Assembly: GCF_003996965.1 (NCBI RefSeq)
Contig: NZ_QWDM01000010.1
Location: 1-64,000 of the forward strand
Source of the DNA: Flavobacterium cupreum
Lineage (GTDB): Bacteria > Bacteroidota > Bacteroidia > Flavobacteriales > Flavobacteriaceae
Reading direction: 5' to 3'
DNA length: 64,000 bases
Every line of letters begins with the position of its first letter. Position 1 is the stretch's first letter. The translations under genes were made by a program, and so were the position numbers. The notes under the pieces were generated by a model, which was not told the origin of the DNA, did no database searches, and worked only from the letters and a program-made list of their open reading frames with translations. Below are positions 1 to 7,191 of this stretch, piece after piece.

Positions 1-112
1 TAGTTGTTAAGGCATAATTGCCGACAACAAAATAATGTAAAGTAAAATAGAATACACATTGTGTAGCTACAGCTAAAAGAACAGATTGACACAGACTATT
101 TTACATAATCTT

Positions 113-523
113 TTACTTTCCATAACCGTTGCCCAATGCTCCTGCGGTTTCGTACAAAATACCCTCGCCACCGCCTACGATAGCATCAAAAAAATTAAAG
201 GCTTCACGGTTTTGTACAATGTGGTAATCTTTACCGACTACACCCAATACGGCATTATTATCGGTGCGTATGTTGGCGAAATAGTTAGGAACTTCCAATT
301 CGTTACTGCCTATCTCTATACCGTTTGCCGTTTCTATAATGCCCGAACCTTTGGTAATTAGGGGAGATTTTACGACTTCGTAATCTAAACCTGCGTGTTT
401 GATAGCTTCCTCGCTTGTTGGGTATTGCTCCACGATTTGCCCCAAACCGTGCCATGCCTTTTGTTGTACGCTAAAAAATGAATAACGTCCTGTTCTCTCG
501 TTGAAATTAATGTTATGTGACAT
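113..523 (-). pseudogene. Truncated DUF932 (phage/plasmid-like) protein
   Basis: The 136 codons match the N-terminal part of the DUF932 family, proteins usually of roughly 300 residues found on plasmids, phages and ICEs. Recognisable stretches are the start with WHGLGQIVEQYPTSEEA and the block DNAVLGVVGKDYHIVQNREAF. The family normally continues after a GALGNG motif; here GALGNG is followed by YGK and a stop near position 113, and I could not find the rest of the domain in any frame of bases 1-112. I infer a rearrangement or deletion junction near 115-125. It lies 45 bp downstream of ssb on the same strand, a typical ICE cargo order. Function is unknown even for the intact family. Confidence 0.75.
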
Positions 524-568
524 AATAAAATGATTTAAAAAGTTTGAAAATTGTTTGAATAATCGTTG

Positions 569-961
569 TTAAAATGGGAGGTCTTCCGCTGTTCCTTGTA
601 CTGTAACTTTGTTGTTTTCGACTTGTGCAGTAGCCTGTACGCTTTCTATTTTTCTGCTACCTCCGTGTAGTTTAATTTGCGAAGTATGGAAATTGAGTCC
701 TGCTCTTGCTTCTCCATCATTGCCTGTCCACGCTCTTGTACTTACTCTGCCCGATAGTTCAACCAAAGTGCCTTTGGTAAGTAGCTTGGCTACGTTTGGG
801 GTAATCCAATAGGAGCAGTCGAAAAAGGTCGCTTGCTCTATGCGTTCGCCCTGCTGGTTACGGTAGCTGTCGTTGGTTGCTACTGAAAAATTTACGACTT
901 GTTTGTTCTGTGACGTTGTGCGTACTTCCGCATCTCTTGTCAGTCTTCCTGTGATGTTCAT
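569..961 (-). CDS. ssb: Single-stranded DNA-binding protein (ICE/plasmid type)
   Basis: A 130-residue OB-fold SSB that binds single-stranded DNA during replication or conjugative transfer. The family pattern is clear: MNITGRLTRDAEVR at the start, VVNFSVATNDSY, then ATFFDCSYW and LVELSGRVSTRAW. The C-terminus is acidic and ends EDLPF, the tip through which SSBs dock partner proteins. It is shorter than many chromosomal SSBs and sits between a truncated DUF932 gene and an integrase, so I take it as the mobile element's own SSB rather than the housekeeping copy. I saw no clear promoter box directly upstream. Confidence 0.9.
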   Translation of the reverse strand: MNITGRLTRDAEVRTTSQNKQVVNFSVATNDSYRNQQGERIEQATFFDCSYWITPNVAKLLTKGTLVELSGRVSTRAWTGNDGEARAGLNFHTSQIKLHGGSRKIESVQATAQVENNKVTVQGTAEDLPF

Positions 962-1632
962 GATTTTTGATTTTTACATTATTAAATTCCTGTTTGATTT
1001 TTTTGATTTAATTTATTCGGAAATGAGAGGAGGTGCTGAAGTTTCGTTTCCCTTTTTTACCATTTTCAATGCTATATTTTTTCATTTCTGACATTTTTTT
1101 TATTCGTCTAAAGAGCCGGAGTATGCTTTGTTTCGTTTCACGAGCATAAAAGGTTCGTGTTTAGGAGGAACAAGTTTTTGTCAAAAAAATACAACCTGAA
1201 TAGGTGGAGATTTTTTTGCAAACCCGAAGGGCTTGACCTTGTTCCTGCGTTAAGAACACGGAAATTCCTTTGCTCTTGAAATGAGAAGAACATCATACTG
1301 GCTTCCTGGTTAAAAACTTATGTGGAAGCCAATGGAAAAGGCATTTGGCAAATGGTCTATGTGATTAGAAAATAGGCATTTATCTATCAGAATTTTTAAT
1401 CATTTTAAGTATTTGTGGCTATGAAAGCCACCAAAAGAGTATTGGAAAATATTGTGGGGGATTTGCTCGGAATTTTTCAATATGCTTTTCAGTATTTTAC
1501 AACCAAAGCTCTTTTATGGAAAGGGTATAGTGCGGGAGGTAAATGTGCTTTGGGTATAAGAAGTGTGGACATAAAAAAAGCAGAACCTTTAAGTTCTGCT
1601 TCTAAAATCTCACCCAAAAGACTATAAAATTA
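962..1632. other. Gene-poor 670-bp stretch inside the mobile element
   Basis: I see no convincing gene here. It holds an 8-bp inverted repeat (TGGCTTCC at 1299-1306, GGAAGCCA at 1324-1331) and the integrase terminator at its right end. A 70-codon plus-strand frame at 1415-1627 resembles nothing known, runs through that terminator and was not accepted. The stretch may be a decayed remnant of element genes. Confidence 0.5.
1572..1601 (-). terminator. Rho-independent terminator of the integrase gene
   Basis: An AGCAGAAC/GTTCTGCT stem of 8 bp with a 6-nt loop is followed, read on the minus strand, by a run of seven T. It begins about 32 bp after the integrase stop codon. Confidence 0.85.
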
Positions 1633-2895
1633 TTAAAGAGTAAGTTCTTTTTCAGTAGCTATAAATGCAAGTTCCATAGATTGAAATTTACTTGACACCA
1701 AATCCATATCCTTACTGATTTTCTGACTCGTAATTTTTGCATAAATCTGAGTTGTGGAAATGTCTTTATGCCCCATCATTTTGCTAAGACTTTCAAGAGG
1801 AACTCCTTCTGTTAGAAACATAGTACCGAAAGTATGTCTGGCTGTATGGAAGCCGATTTTGTGTTCAGGAAAAATCTCTGCCTGTTCAATAATCTTGCGG
1901 ATGTGGGTATTGCAAGTAGGGTTAGAAGGTGTCGGAAAAACAAGTTCATTCCGCATAACACCCACGTATTTATCAATTATTCTTTTAGGTATTTCAAGCA
2001 AGCGTACATTTGATGCATTATCTGTTTTTTTACGTCTGCTGATAATCCATTGATGACCGTCAAAGAATGACTGTATATTGCTTCGCTTTAACTTCTTAAT
2101 ATCTGAATATGATAAACCGGTAAAGCAACTGAACACAAATAAATCCCGGACTAACTCAAACCTTTTATTTGCATTATGAACCAAAATCTTCTCAACATCT
2201 TCTTTAAGCAGATAGCCACGGTCTTTTTCATTCATCCTAATCTCGTAATCTTCGAAAGGATTTTTTCTGATTAGTCCTTTCTTAATAGCAAGCTGTACCA
2301 TTCGGATGACTGGCATTGTATAAACACATACTGTATTATGAGTACATTCCTTATCTACACGCAGAAAGAAGTCGAACTCACGAATAAAATCTGGGTTAAG
2401 TTCACGAAATGCCATATCTTCTTGATAATACCTTTCTTTTATAAAATCACAAAGATGTTTGTACACAATAATGTATTTTCTGTAAGTGTTTTTAGCACGT
2501 TCACCTTTTGAAACCAACCTCTCAAATTCTTCATTATGCTTTTTGAAGACTTTTAGGAGAGAGTCTTCCATAACTCCAATACCAAGGAAAGTGTTTTTTA
2601 ATTTAATGGCGGTTGCAAAACCTTCATCTTTCATTATTTCGTCATAATGATGGTCTATACGTAATCTTATTTTATCTAATTTAATGTTGATTGCCAATGC
2701 TTGGGCACTCTTGCCCAAAAGCCTACCGTGTTTTAAATCCCAAGTATTAGGATTTATCTCTAATTTGGTGCTAAAACAGGCTGGCTTACTGTCTATGGTG
2801 ATACGCCCCATAATTGCAACTGTTCCATTCTTCTTCGGTTCATTTTTCTTTAGGTAGTAAAGTAATTTGAACGTGGACTTTTTTGTCTTCTCCAT
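1633..2895 (-). CDS. IntDOT-like tyrosine recombinase / integrase
   Basis: A 420-residue tyrosine recombinase that would integrate and excise the mobile element. It has the Bacteroidetes architecture: an N-terminal arm-binding domain (about 1-100), a SAM-like core-binding domain (about 110-210) and a catalytic domain (about 225-400). Catalytic residues visible are Lys289/290, His350-x-x-Arg353 in HTARH, His376 in MMGHKDIS and the nucleophile Tyr385 in TTQIYAKI. The usual first arginine (TGLRYSDI) is serine here (TGLSYSDI, Ser262). That is the known peculiarity of the CTnDOT integrase IntDOT, so the enzyme is probably active rather than broken. The gene lies at the element edge, followed by its own terminator. 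Confidence 0.93.
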   Translation of the reverse strand: MEKTKKSTFKLLYYLKKNEPKKNGTVAIMGRITIDSKPACFSTKLEINPNTWDLKHGRLLGKSAQALAINIKLDKIRLRIDHHYDEIMKDEGFATAIKLKNTFLGIGVMEDSLLKVFKKHNEEFERLVSKGERAKNTYRKYIIVYKHLCDFIKERYYQEDMAFRELNPDFIREFDFFLRVDKECTHNTVCVYTMPVIRMVQLAIKKGLIRKNPFEDYEIRMNEKDRGYLLKEDVEKILVHNANKRFELVRDLFVFSCFTGLSYSDIKKLKRSNIQSFFDGHQWIISRRKKTDNASNVRLLEIPKRIIDKYVGVMRNELVFPTPSNPTCNTHIRKIIEQAEIFPEHKIGFHTARHTFGTMFLTEGVPLESLSKMMGHKDISTTQIYAKITSQKISKDMDLVSSKFQSMELAFIATEKELTL

Positions 2896-3298
2896 AACTC
2901 AAAAATTTAATGTTTAAAATTAACTTTCATTGAGTTACAAGTAAATATGAAAAATAACGCAAATAACTGAAATATAGCTATTTAAAACTACTACGCTAAG
3001 CCGTAATCAGTAACGATTTAGTAACCTAACTTTGTCGTTTCAATCCCAAAAACTAAAGTACACAACCTTCCAACTTTAGAACACCATTTTATAAACCACT
3101 TTATAGTAACGGTTTTCACCGTTTTACCTATTTTTGCTTTTTATTAATTCTTTTAAAGAAAAAACAAAAAGGATTTCCACTGCTATCCCTCATGCGATTC
3201 AGTGGAATTAAGAGATTTCAACTCATTTGTGTCTTTGCGAGGAACGAAGCAATCTCACTTGCTGAATCAAGTGAATTTCGCAGCAAACTTTTCATTGC
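2896..3298. other. Mobile-element/chromosome boundary region
   Basis: A 400-bp gap between the integrase start and the end of the GH3 gene. It contains AGTAAC three times (3009, 3020, 3105), a 6-bp hairpin AACGGT-TTTC-ACCGTT near 3108-3123, and TAACTTTGTCGTT at 3027-3039, which recurs exactly at 4894-4906. From about 3160 it carries fragments of common Bacteroidetes intergenic repeats (AAAAGGATTTCCACTGCTAT; GCGAGGAACGAAGCAATCTC). The attachment site and integrase arm sites should lie here, but the exact ends cannot be fixed without the other end of the element. Confidence 0.45.
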
Positions 3299-4807
3299 CT
3301 ACATCTCCTTCAATTGCTCCAGATAATCCCGCTGATTCGAAAGCCTCGGGATTTTATGCTGCCCGCCCAGTTTATCCCTTTCTTTAAGCCAGTCATAAAA
3401 TAAATTTTCTCTGGCCACATTAATCACCAAAGGGTTTAAAGTCATGTTGTTGTGGCGTTTGGCTTCATAATCGGAGTTTAAAGTCTGTAGTGTTTCATCC
3501 AGGACTTTCTGGAAAAGACCAACATCAGCCGGTTTTTTCTTGAATTCAATCATCCATTCGTGAGCGCCTTTTTCTTTGTCCTGCATAAAAATAGGAGCAA
3601 CGGTATAATCGATCACTTCGGTCTGTGTAAGCTCGCAGGCTTTGGCAATGGCCTGATCGGTATTTTCGACCATTAATTCTTCTCCAAAAACATTAATATG
3701 ATGTTTGGTTCTTCCCGTTACGCGAATTCTGTAAGGGTTTAAAGAGGTAAAACGAACCGTATCGCCAATTAAATAGCGCCACAAACCGGAATTAGTAGTA
3801 ATGACAATAGCATAGTTTTTATTCAGTTCAACATCAGCCAGACGAATTACTTTCTGGCTGGGCGTTCCAAAAGTATCCATTGGAATAAATTCGTAAAAAA
3901 TTCCATAATCCAGCATCAATAATAAATCACTTGAGTTATTCATATCCTGAATGGCAAAAAAGCCTTCTGAGGCATTGTATATTTCGTAATATTTGAAATC
4001 TTTGCTGGGTAATATTTTCTTATATTGTTCTTTGTAGGGAGAAAAACTAACGCCTCCGTGAAAGTAAACTTCAAGATTGGGCCAGATTTCAAGTAAACTT
4101 TCTTTTCCGGTGTTTTCCAGTACTTTATTCATCAGTACCAACATCCAGGAAGGAACTCCGGCAAAGCTGGTTACATTTTCATTTTTTGTTTCATTGATAA
4201 TAGCCGCAATTTTAGCTTCCCACTCACTCATCAACGAGGTTTTGCTGCTTGGTGTACTGCTGAATTCAGCCCAGATAGGCATATTTTCAATCAAAATGGC
4301 TGAAAGATCCCCGAAAAAGGTATTGTTGTTTTCGTAAATCTGAGAACTTCCGCCTAAACGAAGGCTTTTTCCCAAAAACAATTCAGAATCTTCATTGTTG
4401 TTCAGGTAGAGGCAAAGTAAATCTTTACTTCCCTTATAATGGCAATCTTCAAGCGCCTCGGTGCTTACCGGTATAAATTTACTTTTGGCATTGGTAGTCC
4501 CGCTTGATTTGGCAAACCATTTGATCGGAGTTTCCCAAAAAACGGCCTGTTCGCCCTGACGTGTTCGCTCAATCAGAGGCTGTAATTCTTCATAAGTGGC
4601 AATAGGCACCCGTTCCGTAAAAGTCTGATACGAGTTAATGGATGAAAATTCATATTGTTTCCCAATGACGGTATTTTCAGAAGCTGTAATTAAATTATGC
4701 AGCAATTCTTCCTGAACTTCATTCGGATATTTTAGAAAGAGCTCTATTTGATGAATTCTTTGTTTGAGAACCCAGGATGCAAACGAGTTTATTATGGATA
4801 AGGGCAT
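3299..4807 (-). CDS. GH3 auxin-responsive promoter family protein (acyl-acid amido synthetase-like)
   Basis: A 502-residue protein of the GH3 family. These adenylate-forming enzymes activate a carboxylic acid with ATP and, in plants, join it to an amino acid. The ATP-binding motif SSGTT is at residues 101-105 (AKSSGTTNAKSKFIPV) and the later YNASEGFFAIQ and NSGLWRYLIGDTVRF blocks fit the family. GH3 proteins are common in Bacteroidota but their substrate there is not established, so I name none. The gene is monocistronic in appearance and convergent to nothing close by. Length is normal and no key block is missing. Confidence 0.88.
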   Translation of the reverse strand: MPLSIINSFASWVLKQRIHQIELFLKYPNEVQEELLHNLITASENTVIGKQYEFSSINSYQTFTERVPIATYEELQPLIERTRQGEQAVFWETPIKWFAKSSGTTNAKSKFIPVSTEALEDCHYKGSKDLLCLYLNNNEDSELFLGKSLRLGGSSQIYENNNTFFGDLSAILIENMPIWAEFSSTPSSKTSLMSEWEAKIAAIINETKNENVTSFAGVPSWMLVLMNKVLENTGKESLLEIWPNLEVYFHGGVSFSPYKEQYKKILPSKDFKYYEIYNASEGFFAIQDMNNSSDLLLMLDYGIFYEFIPMDTFGTPSQKVIRLADVELNKNYAIVITTNSGLWRYLIGDTVRFTSLNPYRIRVTGRTKHHINVFGEELMVENTDQAIAKACELTQTEVIDYTVAPIFMQDKEKGAHEWMIEFKKKPADVGLFQKVLDETLQTLNSDYEAKRHNNMTLNPLVINVARENLFYDWLKERDKLGGQHKIPRLSNQRDYLEQLKEM

Positions 4808-4871
4808 GGGAATTTTAGATTTTAGATTTTAGAATTTCCGGTTTCGGATTAAAAAGCAGGAGATTTAAAAT

Positions 4872-4901
4872 TTGAATATCGATATACAAATACTAACTTT
4901 G
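4872..4901 (+). promoter_or_regulatory. Flavobacterium-type promoter for the DUF2797 gene
   Basis: TTG at 4872-4874, a 19-nt spacer, then TAACTTTG at 4894-4901. This matches the Bacteroidetes primary-sigma consensus (TTG at -33, TAnnTTTG at -7). The predicted leader to the start at 5041 is about 135 nt. Confidence 0.75.
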
Positions 4902-5040
4902 TCGTTATATCAAAAATAGTGTTTTTTTGCAAAAAACAATTTATTTAAGGGAAAGATTACGTTTCATAATTTAAAGCTTCGAAATAAAATCCAATCAGAA
5001 ATAGTAATCTGAAATTTAAAACCAACAATCTGAAAATCTC

Positions 5041-5835
5041 ATGACATACCAAGGAGTACTTACAAAAATGCAGACAGAAATGGGAAATCCAATTCAGTAT
5101 TACCTCGTTTTTGAAGATAGTTTTCTCAATATGAATCAATTATTGAATAAAGAAATTGAGATCAATTTTATGGGGTACCAATGTTTGAATTGTTCCAAGA
5201 AGAAAAAAATATTCAGACAGGGTTTTTGTTATGATTGCTTCTATTCAAGCCCTGCAGTTGGGGACTGGATTATGAGACCCGAATTGAGTACCGCCCATTT
5301 AGGCATTGCAGACCGTGATTTAGAATTTGAACAAAAAGTACAATTGCAGCCTCATATTGTATATTTAGCGGCAGCAAGTGAAATAAAAGTTGGGGTAACC
5401 CGTAAAACGCAGGTTCCGACACGCTGGATTGATCAGGGCGCCAGTCAGGCCATCGCGATTGTTGAGGTTCCGAACCGCTATCTGGCAGGAATCGCTGAGG
5501 TAGCATTAAAAAGTCATTATACCGATAAAACCAACTGGCGAAAAATGCTTCAGAACGCAACAGAGACCTTTGATTTAATCAAAGAAAAGGAAAAAGTCGA
5601 AAGTTTAATTCCGGCCGAAGCAAGAGACTATTTTTACAGTGAGAAGAATGATTTGTATGAATTGCAGTATCCCGTTTTAAATTTTCCGCCAAAAGTAGCA
5701 AGTTTAAATTTAGACAAAACAGCTTCGTTTCAGGGGAAACTCATCGGAATAAAAGGGCAATATCTGATTTTTGAAAATGGTACTGTTTTTAATGTCCGCA
5801 GCTCTGAAGGATATGTGGTGACGATAGATGTTTAA
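5041..5835 (+). CDS. DUF2797 domain-containing protein
   Basis: A 264-residue DUF2797 protein of unknown biochemical role. Two Cys pairs near the N-terminus, CLNC and CYDC (about residues 48-64), look like a zinc-binding knuckle. The central block IKVGVTRKTQVPTRWIDQGAS is the family hallmark and resembles the core of GIY-YIG-like domains, which is only a suggestion. It has no signal peptide or membrane segment, so it should be cytoplasmic. It starts with ATG behind a well-formed promoter and appears monocistronic. Confidence 0.85.
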   Translation: MTYQGVLTKMQTEMGNPIQYYLVFEDSFLNMNQLLNKEIEINFMGYQCLNCSKKKKIFRQGFCYDCFYSSPAVGDWIMRPELSTAHLGIADRDLEFEQKVQLQPHIVYLAAASEIKVGVTRKTQVPTRWIDQGASQAIAIVEVPNRYLAGIAEVALKSHYTDKTNWRKMLQNATETFDLIKEKEKVESLIPAEARDYFYSEKNDLYELQYPVLNFPPKVASLNLDKTASFQGKLIGIKGQYLIFENGTVFNVRSSEGYVVTIDV

Positions 5836-5891
5836 CGGAGTTGCAGTTTTTTAATGTCTTTATTTTCTTGATATTACACGTTTTAACCTTG

Positions 5892-5920
5892 TTGTAAACA
5901 TGTAAAAGTTGATACATTTG
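5892..5920 (+). promoter_or_regulatory. Promoter for the GT9 glycosyltransferase gene
   Basis: TTG at 5892-5894, an 18-nt spacer and TACATTTG at 5913-5920 match the Bacteroidetes consensus. The predicted leader is about 130 nt. Confidence 0.7.
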
Positions 5921-6055
5921 ATTACAATTTTATAATAATTACTTATTAGAACATTTTACTTTTAGGAAGTAAAAGAAGTTAGATTTGAAGAGATTCTGAT
6001 GATAACTTTTTGACTTTAAAAAAAGACAAATTTTATAATTCGTAAATTATTACAA

Positions 6056-7138
6056 ATGGGTGTATTAGCTACAGTAAATGTTTTTAGAAGGCGCATAATG
6101 CGCGGCCTGACTAAAAATATAGGGAAATCAAAAAGAAATTTGGACATTCTCTTAGTTGATAAAGCAGAAATCAAAAGAGTTTTAATCTGCAGGCCTAATG
6201 CAAGGCTGGGTAATCTTTTGTTGGTTAGTCCGCTTGTTCAGGAAGTTTCAGAAATGTTTCCAAATTGTAAAATTGATTTGTTTGTAAAAGGACCGCTGGC
6301 ACCTATTATCTACGAAAATTATGATACTGTCTACAAAACAATTCATTTGCCTAAAAAACCCTTTAAGAATTTACTGGAATATATTAAGGTGTGGATTTCT
6401 ATAAGAAGACAGCCTTATGACATGGCCATCAATGTTGATCAAAATTCTTCTTCAGGCCGGTTAGCCATTATCTTTTCCAGAGCGAAATACAAATTTTATG
6501 GTGATTTAAGTGATCAGCATCAGCAAACCAAAAGCGACTACGACCATATTGCCAAATATCCCGTTTACAATTTCAGAAATTATCTGACCAAATTAGGATT
6601 AGCCAAAAGCAACAAAATAATCGCTCCTTTAGATCTCAAATTAAGTTCCTCTGAATTCGAAGAGGGAAAAAGGATTCTGGATAAAGTAACTGGAAATGGC
6701 TTAAGAAGAACAATTTGTTTGTTTACCTATGCCACAGGAACCAAATGCTTAGCGGAAGTATGGTGGGAAGATTTCTATAAGGCACTAAAAAAGGAATATC
6801 CGGAATACAATATAATTGAAGTTTTACCTATCGAAAATGTATCGCAAATTGCGTTTCAGGCTCCCACGTTTTATAGTAAAGATATTAGGGAAATAGGATC
6901 ACTGATAGCCAATACGGATGTTTTTATAGGAGCCGACAGCGGAATGATGCATTTGGCCAGCTCGGTTCAGACTCCGACGGTAGGTTTGTTTTCGGTCTCG
7001 GAACTTAAAAAATACGAACCCTATGATAATTGCAGTATTGGGGTTAATGTTCTCAAGTATTCCAAAAAAGATTATTTCAAAGTACTCAATAAAATACTGA
7101 ATAACGGAAAACTGAAAATATATTCAAGAGCAGTTTAA
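6056..7138 (+). CDS. Glycosyltransferase family 9 (heptosyltransferase-like)
   Basis: A 360-residue GT9 enzyme of the GT-B fold, the family that adds heptose or related sugars to lipid A-core. The N-terminal lobe carries RPNARLGNLLLVSPLVQEV, equivalent to the family's R-x-D-x-x-GD-hh-hh-P region. The C-terminal lobe carries ADSGMMHLASSVQTPTVGLF, the family's donor-binding block. It has no membrane segment and would act at the cytoplasmic face of the inner membrane. The acceptor sugar cannot be read from sequence. ATG at 6056 was kept; a later ATG (codon 15, MRGLTKN) is a possible alternative. It ends in a strong bidirectional terminator. Confidence 0.88.
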   Translation: MGVLATVNVFRRRIMRGLTKNIGKSKRNLDILLVDKAEIKRVLICRPNARLGNLLLVSPLVQEVSEMFPNCKIDLFVKGPLAPIIYENYDTVYKTIHLPKKPFKNLLEYIKVWISIRRQPYDMAINVDQNSSSGRLAIIFSRAKYKFYGDLSDQHQQTKSDYDHIAKYPVYNFRNYLTKLGLAKSNKIIAPLDLKLSSSEFEEGKRILDKVTGNGLRRTICLFTYATGTKCLAEVWWEDFYKALKKEYPEYNIIEVLPIENVSQIAFQAPTFYSKDIREIGSLIANTDVFIGADSGMMHLASSVQTPTVGLFSVSELKKYEPYDNCSIGVNVLKYSKKDYFKVLNKILNNGKLKIYSRAV

Positions 7139-7142
7139 AATA

Positions 7143-7176
7143 AAAAAAGGTCAATCTGTTAAGATTGACCTTTTTA
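7143..7176. terminator. Bidirectional terminator between GT9 and AsmA-like genes
   Basis: GGTCAATCT-gtta-AGATTGACC, a perfect 9-bp stem with A-run before and T-run after, lies between two convergent stop codons (7138 and 7192). Confidence 0.9.
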
Positions 7177-7191
7177 CTTTAGTGTAATTTA

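Noticed and set aside
1415..1627. 70-codon plus-strand frame beside the integrase
   Set aside because: It runs through the integrase terminator hairpin, has no promoter box and no recognisable protein pattern.
3202..3387. 61-codon plus-strand frame
   Set aside because: It lies across a dispersed repeat and the antisense end of the GH3 gene.
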